A stretch of 64,000 nt of DNA from Blepharisma japonicum (lineage: Eukaryota; Ciliophora; Heterotrichea; Heterotrichida; Blepharismidae), in contig CATKHK010000006.1 in assembly GCA_949751835.1 (NCBI GenBank), positions 1-64,000 on the forward strand, read 5' to 3'. Shown here piece by piece: positions 21,610 through 33,069 of the stretch; within the stretch, counting starts at the first letter, position 1, and each line of letters begins with the position of its first letter. The position numbers and the translations under genes were made by a program. Below the pieces are notes generated by a model. It was not told the origin of the DNA. It did not search any database and saw only the letters and a list, made by a program, of their open reading frames with translations.

Positions 21610-24336
21610 TTATTCATCTGACGGGGATGGTGGGCTTGTATCTCCAGATATAGAGCTTACTGAAATGATAGCCGGCGAATGGAATTTCTTATGAAGAGGA
21701 GATCCTAAAAGCTTTAGCTCTCTTGGCCTTCGTGAAATGGCTGTTTGTTCAGCAAGATATTTGATCTGCTCCTTGTATTCGATCGATAGAGTTCTTCTAT
21801 TCACTTTCTTTTGAGATTCTCCAGAAGAAGGAATTCCAGTGCTTTCCTGAAGTTCCATATACATTTCAATCCATTTTCCCAATATCGCATTTAGTCTGTT
21901 AATTTCTACTTGTTTTCGAGCAAGTTCTTTATTGCAAAGGTCTTTAAATTTTTCCAAATAGACTTTCCAGTGATTCTTTTCGATTGTATAAATTGATAAG
22001 TTTTCTTTCTGGATATTTGCCAGCCGTGCAGAGAGCTCTTCGTTTTCTTGCTTTAGTAGATCATGGCTTTTATGAATTTGCTGTTTGTAAATCGTTTGAA
22101 TTTGCAGATCGCTTTCAAGATTTCTCAGCCTTAACGGGTCAACCTTTATTTCTTCTAAAGTAGCTTTTTCTTCACAGTTTGAATCAAAATTCTGTGATTG
22201 TTGTCTCTTATGTGCGTTTCCTGACTGCATGCTAAATTTAATAGTGCAAGATGGCTTCATTTTTCTAACAAACTTTGGTTTATTTGATTCTTCTTTAGGG
22301 ATACTTATAGCTTCTAATTTGCTTGCCAAGCCAACAATTTTGATATTTGTGAGGTGCATTTGGTCTAAGCATACTTCAAGCTGTTTAACTGAATTTTCTA
22401 GGTGACTTATTTGTTTGTTCTTCGAGATTAATTTTTCTTCGAGTATATTATACTTTCACTGGGCATCATAGTAGATTCTCAACAATTCGCAGTTTGCTAA
22501 ACCAGATTGGATCAGTTGAGTTTTTAGCTGATAAATTTTGGTTTCATTGCTGACTTGGCAGCCGTCCACTAGTGCTTCCTGCAAAGCTTTAGTGAAATTT
22601 TCATCTGATTTTAAGATATCATCAAAAGGAGTTTCAACAGTTTCTTCTACTTCAGATATAAGTGTTTGATAAGGATCATCAATTGTACTAAGAGCATTAT
22701 CACTAACTGTTGAAGAGATTTCTGTATAATCTGACTCAGTTATAGTCTGACCTGCAGCGATCTTTTTTATCAAATGATCCATTCTCTGACTAGACTTCTG
22801 AAGGTAAAACTCCAGCATTTCAATGGTGCTCTTAAGATTTGTATTTTCGTCTTTAAAATATTCAATTGAGTTTGCCTCGCTGCTTTTATTAAGCAAGAGC
22901 TTTTGATACATCTCATAGTGTTGATTTGCTTGAATTTCTGCCTGAATTCGCTTTCTTTGTTCATGGCTTAATTCTTCTTCAAGCTCTTTTATTGTTTTGG
23001 CAAGGCTCTTATTTTCTTCTTGCAAGGCACCATAGTCACTAGTGCAGTACCCTTCCACAAAATTTGAAAAAGTTGCTCCTTTCCCTAATCAGCAGTAGCT
23101 TAAATTATCATTTTCTGAATAAGGCGAAGTAGCCATCTCATCAGCCATCGGGGAAGAGCCACCTTGAACTATAAGACAGCTCGATTTCATGAGAATTTCA
23201 TCTTGCTCATTCATCAGCTTTTTGTTTTCATCATTTAACCTTTCGACCTTCTGTCGGAGATCATTGATGATTTGAGCATAAGCTGCAGGAGATTTTTTGA
23301 TATTTAGCTTCACTTTATTTTTTATATTTTTGACTCTTTGCGCAAACTTAAGAGTGCTTATAGTAACTTCAAAATTTCGAGGGTGAGGGCTGCAGTTCAC
23401 GATAAGTGTGGTTTTGTAGTTTCCACCAAGAGATTCTTTAAGAAGTCTTGTCAATTTTGAGTCCCTATATGGAATAAAATCTGCCTTGGTTGACAGAGCG
23501 TTGATAACATTGCCAAGGCAACTCAATGATAAATTTATTTTTTTGGCTTCTTCTAATTCAATCCCAGAAACCCCTGACTCCTTAACTTTTTCACTTCCTG
23601 CAAGGTCAATAAAGTTCATAACACCTCGTTTCTCAGTATCATCAGGCAACTTTTGGCCAACCTCCAAAACAAAAAGCTGATGACTTCTTGAACTGACTTG
23701 ATTTAGCTTGGTTGAAGCTACAGTTCGTTTACTTTCAGCAAGTGCAATCAAATTCATTAGCTCCTCCTCACAGACTACATAAACTTCTTCTAGCCCTTGC
23801 ACAAACACTCCTTTCCTTGGGTCTTCTTTTATTTTAAGCTTGACACCTGAACTTGTAAGCAGATCTCTGAGGTTTTCTTTATAAATTTCTATAATAGAGC
23901 ATTTCAAAGAATACTCAATTTCGCTGTACGACTCTTGGAGCTTGCTGAAAATTAAATTACTTGCTCTTGGGATAATTCCTTTTGTATCAGCATCATAGAC
24001 ATCTAAACCCATCATAGTGTAAGACTTGCCTGAGCCCGTTTGCCCATAAGCAAAAACTGTACCATTGTAACCTGCTAAAATATCTTCAATAATGGGTTTA
24101 CCAACGACGTTGAAAATTTCCTCTTGGGAGGTTGTTGGTGGAAAAACACGGTCTAACGTATAAGATTCAGTATTGTCAGAAGATTTTTTGGTCATGATAG
24201 TTGAGGGATTTGGATAGACATAAAGATCCGTTTCAGCACTTTGGAAGGGATCAATTAGTGGTCTGAATCTAGCATATGCTTTAATTTCTAGGTCTTTGCC
24301 TTCTCTAGCAGCTTGAACAGAACCTCTCCGACTCAT
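21610..24336 (-). CDS. Kinesin-1-like motor protein, tandem copy 2
   Basis: 908 residues in one frame when the TGA codons at 23089-23091 (SYCW) and 22456-22458 are Trp; TAA stop. Same layout as copy 1: motor with GQTGSGKSYTM, NQVSSRSHQLF and DLAGSEKV, then coiled coils and a basic tail ending SPPSPSDE. The motor is very close to copies 1 and 3; the linker after the motor and the stretch around residues 540-590 differ most. The start MSRRGS is the one shared by the paralogues; an ATG five codons upstream is possible. All catalytic motifs are kept, so it is probably functional. Confidence 0.9.
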
Positions 24337-25582
24337 TTTATAATTATTCATAAAAAATGCCTTAAGCTACTCACATTAGAAATGGTTTTCTTTTTGATTA
24401 TTTAAAAAAAAATCCGCTTAAGATTTTAAACATTTAGCAGAGACAGTTTCTCTGCTTATATTAGTTTTTTAGTGCTATTATGATGCAGAAAATACGAAAA
24501 TTTTTTTTAATAACAAAATTAAGACATATTTAGAATAATTTTCGAGTAGTTGTTAAATTAAATAATTTATCTTATAATATTAAATTTGGCTTGTGCTATT
24601 CTCATGCAAAGTAAGGTAATTTACATATAATTGCTTTAATTATGAGCATTATTAAGAAAAGCCTTTTTCTTTAATACTTTATTACTGACATTTTAGGTTT
24701 AGAATTTTTACCTGATTTTATATTCAGACTAATAATATTTAATTTAGCGCATTATTTTTTAACTTTATACTAGCTTGCTTTTTTAATAAGAAAATTGCAT
24801 TTAAAATGTATAATTTCTAAGATCATCAAATTAATGTTTAAAAAATTGAATCTCATAGCTAAGCATGCTATTATTTTTAAATGCTTGAGATAATGATTTG
24901 TTAATTATGAATGCCAAGTATTTAATTATTATTAATTATAAAATATTGCTTAAAAATGGCAGTGCACTATTTTCATGATCATCCAATCTTTCTAGAATAC
25001 CATTTTTAACCTCAGCCAAATACGTTTTTCACAAAATTTTTGCTTCTAATAGGAAAGCTTATAATTGAGGAAGACTTTAACTTTTGATTTGTAAATTTTA
25101 AATAAAATATAGGCTAAATTTTTAATAGTTTACAAAATACATTACTCAACATTGTAACAAAACCCTTCTAGTAGATAAAGCCTTTAAGAGAAGGCAATAT
25201 TATTTTAATTTAGGCTCTATTAAACTCTATCCAGGCTGTGACAAATAATGATGTATTTTTTAAATTGGAATAATAAAAATTCCAATCAATTTCTATAACA
25301 TTTCAGCTGGCAAATGAGATACTTTTATTCAAAATCCATTATTTTCTGTCTAGGGAAGGTAATAGAAGAATTTGAAGAGGCATTGTTTTAGAATAGAGTT
25401 GATCTTTGAAGCCCGTAATGGCTATGCGTTCCATATATTGACTATCCAAAGCAGGAATTACGGTGACATTCTCTCTAAAAATTTAAAATATAGGAAATAT
25501 ATATAATATTGAATTTTGTTAATATTAAGTTTTTTTGCGCAACAATACAGATTTAAAAGATTGAAATTAATATACATATAAT
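24337..25582. other. Non-coding spacer between kinesin copies 2 and 3
   Basis: About 1.2 kb, very AT-rich, with no gene-like frame on either strand even when TGA is read as Trp. It contains the upstream box of copy 2. It is long for this compact window, where most gaps are under 400 bp. Confidence 0.6.
24376..24385 (-). promoter_or_regulatory. Conserved upstream box of kinesin copy 2
   Basis: Core ttagaaatgg inside tcacattagaaatggt, 40 nt upstream of the ATG. Same sequence and nearly the same distance as in copies 1 and 3, while the spacer around it has diverged. Confidence 0.45.
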
Positions 25583-28312
25583 TTATTCATAAAATGGATA
25601 TGGAGGACTTGCATCTCCAGATAAGGAACATGCTGAAATGATAGCTGGTGACCGGAATTTCTTATGAAAAGGAGATCCTGCAAGCTTTAGCTCCCTAGGC
25701 TTTCGAGAAATAATTGTTTGCTCAGTAAGATATCTTATTTTCTCCATGTGCTCTATTGATAGAGATCTTCTATTCCCTTTCTTTTGAGATTCTCCAGATG
25801 AAGGAATTCCAGTAATTTCCTGAAGCTCCATATACATTTCAATCCATTTTCCCAATATCGCATTTAGTCTGTTAATTTCGACTTGCTTTCGAGCAAGCTC
25901 TTTATTACAAAGATCCTTGAATTTTTCCAAATAGACTTTCCAGTGATTTTTCTCAATTTTATAGATTGATAAGTTTTCTTTCTGGATATTTACAAGTCGA
26001 GCAGAGAGCTCTTGGTTTTCTTGCTTCAGCAGATCATAGCTTTTATGAATTTGCTGTTTATAAATCGTTTGAATTTGCAAATCGCTTTCAAGATTCCTCA
26101 GTTTAAATGTGTCAACCTGAATTTCTGCTATTATTCCATTTTCTTCACAATTTGAATCAAAATTCTGCGATTGCTGCTTTCTATGTGAGTTTCTTGACTG
26201 TATATTCGATTTAATAGTACAGGCTGTTTTCATTTTTCTGACGAACTTCGGTTTGATTGTGTCTTCACGAGGAATACTTAAAGTTTCAAGCTTGCTCGCC
26301 AAGTCTACGATTTTGATATTTGTAAGGTGCATTTGATCTAAGCATGCTTCGAGCTGTTTAAGTGAGTTTTTTAAGTGATGTATAAGCTTGCTCTTCGAAT
26401 TTAATTTTTCTGCTAAAATATTATATTTACACTGAACATCATTATAAATTCTCAGTAATTCACAATTTGCTAAGCCAGATTGAATAAGCTGAGTTTTGAG
26501 CTGATAAATTGTAGCTTCATTATTGACCTGGCAGCCATCTACTAAAGCTTCTTGCAAAGTTTTTGTAAATTTTTCATCTGATTTTATCACATCATCGAAA
26601 GGAGTTTCAATTATTTCTTCAACTTCTGATATCAGTGTTTTATAAGCATTATCAATGATACTATGCTCGCCATCACTATCTGTAGACCAGATATCTGCAT
26701 AATCTCGCTCAGTTAAAGTTCGACCTAGAGCGATTTTTTTAAACAAATGATCCATCCTCTGACTCGACTTCTGCAGATAGAATTCAAGCATTTCAATGGT
26801 GCTCTTTAAACTCATATTTTCATCTTTAAGATACTGAATTGAGTTTGCTTCATTACTCTGTTTGAGCAAAAGCTTTTGATACATCTCATAATGCTGGTTT
26901 ACTTGAATTTCTGCTTGAACTCGCTTCTTTTTTTCATAATAAAGTTCTTCTTCAAGTTCTTTTATAGCCTTAGTAAGACTATTGTTTTGCTCTTGCAAAT
27001 CGCAGCAGCCATTATTACGCTGAATATAACCTTCCACAAGATTTGAAAAATTAACCCCTTTTTCTCCAGAGAGGATTGAATTGTCAGTTTCAGAAAAAGG
27101 AGAAAAAGGAACCTCATCGGTAGTTGGAGAAGGAGAGTTTTGAACTGTGAGAAAACTTGATTTTATCAGAGCGTCATCATTCTTATCAAGCAGCATTTTG
27201 TTTTCCTCTTTTAGGCTTTGGATTTTCTCTCGAAGCTCATTGATAATCTGGGCATAAGCTGCAGGAGATTTCTTTATATTGAGCTTTACTTTGTTTTTTA
27301 TATTTTTAACTCTTTCTGCAAACTTGAGAGAGCTTATTGTCACTTCAATATTTCGTGGGTGAGGACTGCAGTTAACAATAAGTGTGGTTTTGTAGTTCCC
27401 ACCAAGGGATTCTTGAAGAAGTCTTGTCAATTTTGAGTCCCTGTAAGGAATATAGTCTGCTTTGCTTGATAGAGCATTAATGACATTGCCAAGACAGCTC
27501 AATGATAAATTTATTTTTTTGGCTTCTTCCAGTTTCATTCCAGTAACTCCTGACTCTTTAACTTTTTCACTCCCAGCAAGATCAATAAAGTTCATAATTC
27601 CTCGTTTCTCTGTGTCATCAGGCAATTTCTGAGTTACTTCCAAAACAAAAAGCTGGTGACTTCTTGAGCTGACTTGGTTTAACTTAGTTGAAGCTACAGT
27701 CCGTTTACTTTCAGCAAGGGCGATAACGCTCATTAGCTCCTCTTCACAGACTACATAAACTTCTTCGAGTCCTTGAATAAATACGCCTTTCCTTGGGTCC
27801 TCTTTTATTTTAAGTCTAACACCTGAATTTGAAAGCAGATCTCTGAGACTTTCTTTGTATATTTCAATAATTGAACATTTCAATGAATATTCAATTTCGT
27901 AAGTTGATTCTTGCAGCTTGCTAAAAATTAAATTGCTTGCTCTTGGGATAATTCCTTTGGCATCAGGGTCATAGATATCTAAACCCATCATAGTGTAAGA
28001 TTTACCTGATCCTGTTTGCCCATAAGCAAAAACAGTTCCATTATAGCCTGTCAAAATGTCTTCAATAATGGGCTTACCTACTACATCAAAAATTTCCTCT
28101 TGCGAAGCATTTGGAGGGAAAACACGGTCTACTGTAAAATATTCAGCATTTTCTGATGATTTTTTGATCATGATAGTTGAGGGGTTTGGGTAGGTATAAA
28201 GGTCCGTTACATCATTTTGGAAGGGATCAATTAATGGCCTGAATCTTGCAATTGCTTTAATTTCTAGACTCTTGTCATCTCTAATAGTTTGGGTTGAACC
28301 TCTGCGACTCAT
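25583..28312 (-). CDS. Kinesin-1-like motor protein, tandem copy 3
   Basis: 909 residues, uninterrupted, TAA stop. Motor domain ~15-350 with P-loop at residues 98-105, NQVSSRSHQLF and DLAGSEKV, followed by coiled coils and a conserved C-terminal ~150 residues (IEKNHWKVYLEKFKDLCNKE, ARKQVEINRLNAILGKWIEM). Where copies 1 and 2 have a TGA Trp (DVQW) this copy has Cys (DVQC). It shows that the three-piece appearance of copies 1 and 2 comes only from UGA codons. Strong conservation of the tail between copies suggests a fixed cargo or partner site; the cargo is unknown. Confidence 0.92.
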   Translation of the reverse strand: MSRRGSTQTIRDDKSLEIKAIARFRPLIDPFQNDVTDLYTYPNPSTIMIKKSSENAEYFTVDRVFPPNASQEEIFDVVGKPIIEDILTGYNGTVFAYGQTGSGKSYTMMGLDIYDPDAKGIIPRASNLIFSKLQESTYEIEYSLKCSIIEIYKESLRDLLSNSGVRLKIKEDPRKGVFIQGLEEVYVVCEEELMSVIALAESKRTVASTKLNQVSSRSHQLFVLEVTQKLPDDTEKRGIMNFIDLAGSEKVKESGVTGMKLEEAKKINLSLSCLGNVINALSSKADYIPYRDSKLTRLLQESLGGNYKTTLIVNCSPHPRNIEVTISSLKFAERVKNIKNKVKLNIKKSPAAYAQIINELREKIQSLKEENKMLLDKNDDALIKSSFLTVQNSPSPTTDEVPFSPFSETDNSILSGEKGVNFSNLVEGYIQRNNGCCDLQEQNNSLTKAIKELEEELYYEKKKRVQAEIQVNQHYEMYQKLLLKQSNEANSIQYLKDENMSLKSTIEMLEFYLQKSSQRMDHLFKKIALGRTLTERDYADIWSTDSDGEHSIIDNAYKTLISEVEEIIETPFDDVIKSDEKFTKTLQEALVDGCQVNNEATIYQLKTQLIQSGLANCELLRIYNDVQCKYNILAEKLNSKSKLIHHLKNSLKQLEACLDQMHLTNIKIVDLASKLETLSIPREDTIKPKFVRKMKTACTIKSNIQSRNSHRKQQSQNFDSNCEENGIIAEIQVDTFKLRNLESDLQIQTIYKQQIHKSYDLLKQENQELSARLVNIQKENLSIYKIEKNHWKVYLEKFKDLCNKELARKQVEINRLNAILGKWIEMYMELQEITGIPSSGESQKKGNRRSLSIEHMEKIRYLTEQTIISRKPRELKLAGSPFHKKFRSPAIISACSLSGDASPPYPFYE

Positions 28313-28351
28313 CTTATAATCAATCTAAAAAAAAGTATTTCACAATTCACA

Positions 28352-28361
28352 TTAGAAATGG
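28352..28361 (-). promoter_or_regulatory. Conserved upstream box of kinesin copy 3
   Basis: Core ttagaaatgg inside tcacattagaaatggc, 40 nt upstream of the ATG at 28312. The rest of the 28313-28730 gap is AT-rich with no gene. Confidence 0.45.
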
Positions 28362-28730
28362 CGTTTACTTGCCTTATTCGAAAATTATTGTTTTTGGGTT
28401 TTTAAATTTTATTAGGTGGAAAAGTCTTTATGCATGGCATGGCTAAGTATCTTGAGATAATTCTACGGATTTTTTTTTTATTTTAAATAGTTCATTAGTT
28501 TCAGCTCTCAGACAAAGTAAAATAAGTTAATAATGATACTTATTATAAAATAGTAAAACTAAGGATTTTATTTAATGAATTTAATTTAAAATTTTTATAT
28601 TTACTATACAATAATTAGAATTATTCTACTTATAGATAAAAAACATTTTATTTTTATAAATTAATACACTATATCAATGCTCATTTTTAAATAGAAAAAT
28701 GACATTTGAAATCTATTAAAATAACTAAAA

Positions 28731-30182
28731 ATGATGATGACAGTTATTGAAGAGGAAGATTCAGGGTCATTTGACTCTAACCAAGGCTCCACCAACCTCA
28801 AAATAGGTACAAGAAATCAAATGTTCCAGTCTGAGGATAGTTCCAATGGCGACACAGCAGAAGATCAAGAAAAATTCACAGGAGAAAGTCTAACTCATCA
28901 AGACAGTATGAAAAACTGGCATGAGTTCAAGTCTGAAGAATCAAGGCGAGATTCTATTGGAAAATCCTCAAAATCCCAACAGCTTGAATTTCCTTCACTT
29001 GTCAAAGGCCTAGATCTTGACTTAAGTCATCATAAGATGATGGACCTACAACAAAAATCAAGCCTTCCTCGTAAAGATTCTGGATCCCTTCCAAGAGGAA
29101 GCGAAGGTAGCAAAGGAATGACAAGGAGCGAAATAATGCTTGAAAGGGATTCATATGATCGGCTAAGTGATTTTGAGGATCCAGCTGGAAGATCTTTTCA
29201 TTCATTAGACGAAAGCCTTACTAGTAATATAGGTCAAGGTGGAGCCGCTTCATCGAATTTCACAAAAAAGCCTTCAATAGAAGCAAACGAAACATTGAAC
29301 AAGATAATCCAATCAACAGGCCAAGAAGACCCGGAAATTATGCTTTTTACAGTCATCGAAAGACGCCCAGCTGATGACGCCACAAATAAGCATGGGTTTT
29401 GGCAAAGAATTGGGTTAAAAGAAAATAAAGACAAAGACTCTCAATGGTATGCTCTAGCTCTTGATGAATGGAACAAGACTGACGCCCAAATAAAGCATCT
29501 GAAGCGAGAAAACGAGACTCAGCTATATGAAATCAACCAGCTTGACACAAACGTAATGGTAGCTGTCCAAGAAACTAATGAGCTTGAAGAAAGCTCTTTT
29601 CAAATTAAAAAGAAAATAATTGACGAAAAAATGCAATTAGAGATGAAGCTGGAAGCCAAAAATAGCGAAATTGACGACATGCTCAGGGTGCAAGAAGAGC
29701 TCCTGCAGAGATTGCAGGACTGCAAAGACAGTTACACCTTAAGAGATGTTGAAGAAGAAGAGAGAGAAGAGAGATGGACTATGAGAATTGAAGATTTACG
29801 GTCACATTTAATCACAATTATGAACGAAAGAATTGCTGCAGAAAAAGAATGCATCGAAAACCAAGTCTTTTTGGCACAGATGGAGAATGAAAGGGATCAA
29901 CAAGCCGTATTAAATGAGCAGATTGATATTTCATTAGACTTATTAGGGGAGTCTATGAAATTTTTTACACAGTCAGATAAGCATTTGAACTTCACAGCTG
30001 AATTCTGTGAAGTCTTACAAAACTTAAGAGATGCTACTTTTGAAGCAATTGAAGCTGAAAAAGAGTTTAAAAAGGACGCACAAACTGACCCCAGGAGTAT
30101 TATGCCTTATTCAAGACAATCAGAATTTTTGCCAGGAGCTTCAACTCGACCTGAAAAAACTCGTCTTCTTAAATTCAACTAG
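28731..30182 (+). CDS. Coiled-coil protein of unknown function
   Basis: 483 residues, ending in TAG. The first ~190 residues are Ser/Asp/Lys-rich and probably disordered, with many SRRDS or KPS-type phosphorylation-like sites. A short ordered patch (MLFTVIERRPADDATNKHGF) precedes a coiled coil at ~245-410 (heptads rich in Glu, Lys and Leu). I recognise no enzyme motif. The first of the clustered ATGs (28731, MMMTV) was chosen; 28734 or 28737 would serve equally. The next gene starts 66 nt downstream on the same strand. Confidence 0.75.
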   Translation: MMMTVIEEEDSGSFDSNQGSTNLKIGTRNQMFQSEDSSNGDTAEDQEKFTGESLTHQDSMKNWHEFKSEESRRDSIGKSSKSQQLEFPSLVKGLDLDLSHHKMMDLQQKSSLPRKDSGSLPRGSEGSKGMTRSEIMLERDSYDRLSDFEDPAGRSFHSLDESLTSNIGQGGAASSNFTKKPSIEANETLNKIIQSTGQEDPEIMLFTVIERRPADDATNKHGFWQRIGLKENKDKDSQWYALALDEWNKTDAQIKHLKRENETQLYEINQLDTNVMVAVQETNELEESSFQIKKKIIDEKMQLEMKLEAKNSEIDDMLRVQEELLQRLQDCKDSYTLRDVEEEEREERWTMRIEDLRSHLITIMNERIAAEKECIENQVFLAQMENERDQQAVLNEQIDISLDLLGESMKFFTQSDKHLNFTAEFCEVLQNLRDATFEAIEAEKEFKKDAQTDPRSIMPYSRQSEFLPGASTRPEKTRLLKFN

Positions 30183-30248
30183 CAATTTTCATTTGCTAAG
30201 AAATCCTGAAATAATTAAAATTATTATTAAAGTGCTGATAATTTTAAA

Positions 30249-31022
30249 ATGGGAGAGCGTAAAGTGATCAACAAGTATTACCCCCCAGATTTCGACCCTC
30301 TGAAGCTCAAAAAGCCTAAAATGCCACCTGACAAGCAAATAAAGACCCGCATGATGCTTCCTTTTACTTGCAAATGCAATATATGCGGCACATACCTGCA
30401 TATCGGCACAAAATTTAATATGAGGAAAGAAACTGTGACTGATGAGTCCTACTTAGGCATAGAAATTCTCAGGTTTTTCTTCAAATGTACCAGGTGCACA
30501 ACTGAAATCACAATGAAGACAGACCCGAAAAATCACGACTATGTGTGCGAGTCCAATGCTTCTCGTCAGTATGACGAGCGAAGAGATTTAGAAGCTGCAG
30601 AGTCAGCGTTACAAGAAATGAAGGTCCAAGAAAACGAAGACCCGATGCGCTTTTTAGAAGCAAGAACTTATGAGTCCCGGCGAGAAATGGACATTATGGA
30701 CGCTTTGGGAGATATTTTGAGCATTAATAGAATTCAAGACAAGGTAGACTATGAAAATGTGATCAATGAGGTTAGAAGGAAGAGAAAAGAGGAGGAAGAA
30801 AAGAAGGCTAAGGTTGAAAAGTATATGATGACTAGTGAAGAAGTTAAGTCACAGCTTGTCAAAAGAATCGATGAAGATGAAGCGGATAGAGAAATATTTA
30901 GAAAACACAAAAAAATGGTTGACGAAGTTGAGGCTTTGCAGAAAGGAAGTAAAGAGAAGAAAAATACAGTCTTTACGAGGCTGAAGCCTAAATTTATTGT
31001 AAAAAAGCAAGTTTTAAGTTAA
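30249..31022 (+). CDS. YJU2: Splicing factor YJU2 (CCDC94/Cwc16)
   Basis: 257 residues, TAA stop. The first ~110 residues match YJU2 almost word for word: ERKVINKYYPPDFDP, CNIC...GTKFNMRKETV, YLGIEILRFFFKCTRC and TEITMKTDPKN. The two CxxC pairs form the zinc site. The C-terminal half is a charged helix (RRKRKEEEEKKAKVEKYM). YJU2 joins the spliceosome with the NineTeen complex and promotes the first (branching) step. In an organism with 15-nt introns the branching step must work in very tight geometry, so this factor is of interest, but the sequence itself looks ordinary. Confidence 0.95.
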   Translation: MGERKVINKYYPPDFDPLKLKKPKMPPDKQIKTRMMLPFTCKCNICGTYLHIGTKFNMRKETVTDESYLGIEILRFFFKCTRCTTEITMKTDPKNHDYVCESNASRQYDERRDLEAAESALQEMKVQENEDPMRFLEARTYESRREMDIMDALGDILSINRIQDKVDYENVINEVRRKRKEEEEKKAKVEKYMMTSEEVKSQLVKRIDEDEADREIFRKHKKMVDEVEALQKGSKEKKNTVFTRLKPKFIVKKQVLS

Positions 31023-31430
31023 ACTGCGTGTGAATTCTAGATGTGGTAATTCTTATTTTCATGCATGCTCTCAGAAAGCCCAAAAATTATTTTAGTTATG
31101 TTTTTAACAATATTTTCTATTTATAAATAATTTATTGATATCCAAAATTGGATAAAGATGGTAAATTGCTATATATTTAACACAAGTCTTAGTTCTTTTT
31201 AATGGAAAAATGCACTTTCTTACATGATCTGACTAAAATTTGAACAAAATAACTCTTCATGGCTTGTCATATGTGCCACCAATATCAGCCTTAATTATTT
31301 TTAAATTTATTTTATCAAAGACATTTTTTATTAAAGTTTCCGCTAAAAGATTTTGAGAGCGTGAGACATTAAGATTTATTTTTATCATATTTATATTACA
31401 TTATTATTCCCCTCAATGATTGTTAGTCTA
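31023..31430. other. Intergenic, no gene seen
   Basis: About 400 bp of AT-rich DNA between the convergent YJU2 and nucleoside transporter genes. It presumably holds both 3' ends. No clear hairpin or coding frame was noticed. Confidence 0.6.
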
Positions 31431-32696
31431 CTAACTTGGGAAGTGTCCCACATTTGTGAATGCCAGTGCCACCAAAGACCCAGAAACAATTCCGTAGAGA
31501 AGCCCCATTGACATTAGTGATCCAGCTTTAGCTTTCATGTACCCTTCCACTTGTGCTGAGCCTAAAATCATTGCACACGTTGATGTAAGCCCATTTGTGT
31601 ATGCAAAAATTGCCATGTTCACAAATTTTAACCACGCATAGCTGAAGAGCCAAGCAGGGGAAATGCTTGGATCATCAGATGCTATCAAAATAAATATGAT
31701 CCAAGTGGCAAATCTTCCTATGACAACGAACCATAGCATTCTCATCGATAGAATATAGAACCTTGGAGTTGACCTGCCTAAGAAATCAAAGACGTTAAAT
31801 GTTGTGACCATGAGCGTCGAGAAGTATGAATAGGGCATTTCTCTACATAAAGGTTACGGGATACTCGTTGCCAGGGCTACGCCTGATAGCATTCCAAAAG
31901 TAATAACAAAGCAAAGCCATACTAAAAAGAGAGGTTGCCAGATTTTTGATAGTAAAACTTTATTGTCAATTTTTTTGATGGGGGCTATTGGAGCTGTGCT
32001 GAGTAATTTTGAGGTCTTCTCATCAGCTTGCTGTTCGTCTTCTACGTAGCGAAGTTCTTCATCATTTCGAGCGCCTTCTATTTTGGCTCCTGTTTTGGCT
32101 AACGCCTCAATCATAAGAGGGTTTTTGATTAAGTGGATTTGAGCAAAAATGCATACAACCAAGACGGCAGCAGCAATGACAAAGTATACTAAAGTGCTTA
32201 TAAAGTACCCAGTCCTGTCTTGAGGGAAAGATGCCAAACAGATCAGCCTAAGGAGATCTACAAAGACTCCTACAATGCCATTTCCAATCATCACGTAATT
32301 AGTGTACTCATCTGGCAATGTCCCAGCCATTGCAAACACTGTAGTTTGGCACACAACATTGGACATGCCCATAACCAGAATAACAATGCACATGATTGGG
32401 AATCCAATTGAGCCGCCCAAAAAGTGTGAGAACAGTGGTGAAATCACCAGCATGCCTGCGATGATTGCATAGCTTATGATTATGCGCTTAGTATAACTGA
32501 ATTTATGCCCATAGAGGACAATTAAAGGCTGAATGATGATTGAGGTGCCATTGTTAAGGATTGGGAAGATAAAAGATGGGTTATCACCTGAAAACTCTGC
32601 ATTGAAAAAGTCAAATGAAGCGAGGATGACATTTCATGCCATCAGGATGCCAATACCTTGCAAGAGAATTTCAACCTTGAAAAGTTTGTCACCCAT
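31431..32696 (-). CDS. Equilibrative nucleoside transporter (ENT, SLC29 family), one 15-nt intron
   Basis: Exons 32696-31858 and 31842-31431 give 416 residues; stop TAG. The N-terminus MGDKLFKVEILLQGIGILMA and the following Trp-Asn match the ENT first helix, with that Trp coded by TGA. About ten or eleven hydrophobic helices are visible, with the long charged cytosolic loop (~190-245, EGARNDEELRYVEDEQQADE) between helices 6 and 7 that ENTs have. The segment FNVFDFLGRS is a family hallmark. ENTs move nucleosides down their gradient, here probably for salvage from food. The start was set by conservation of helix 1. Confidence 0.88.
31843..31857 (-). other. 15-nt intron of the nucleoside transporter
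   Basis: On the minus strand the intron is gtaacctttatgtag. It contains an in-frame TAA. Removal joins ATSIP to EMPYSYFST within a split codon and restores the transporter frame. Confidence 0.88.
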
Positions 32697-33069
32697 TTCC
32701 TTTTTATTATTCCACACTAGACATGTCGCATAGCCATTTTGTGCGGATAGTTTTCAATTTCGTGTGATGATACTGAACATTCTGATAAGTTGCTTTTATC
32801 AAAAGACTACGTTTCTTCGTTAATAATTTACCCTAAGAACCAATTAAAAGCTAATCTTTGTGGAATGAAAGGATTATTTGATAGAAGACCTCAGAGGAAG
32901 ATAATGATTGATGGAGGCGCATCGACCTGGAAGTGACGTCACAAGGCAATTTTAAGGCAAAAGACTTAATGATATGGAGAAATTTGATTGCAGAATATGA
33001 TGATCCTCCAAATTTCATACTTTCAATAATATTTTTATATTTATTTTATGACATTAAGTATATAGTCAA
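32697..33069. other. Divergent intergenic region
   Basis: About 370 bp between the divergent nucleoside transporter (-) and receptor channel (+) genes, so both promoters should lie here. No box like the kinesin one was found. Confidence 0.55.

Noticed and set aside
17843-24351. Kinesin copies 1 and 2 as broken pseudogenes split by stops
   Set aside because: All the stops are TGA and fall at Trp-like positions; with UGA as Trp both are full length with intact motor motifs.
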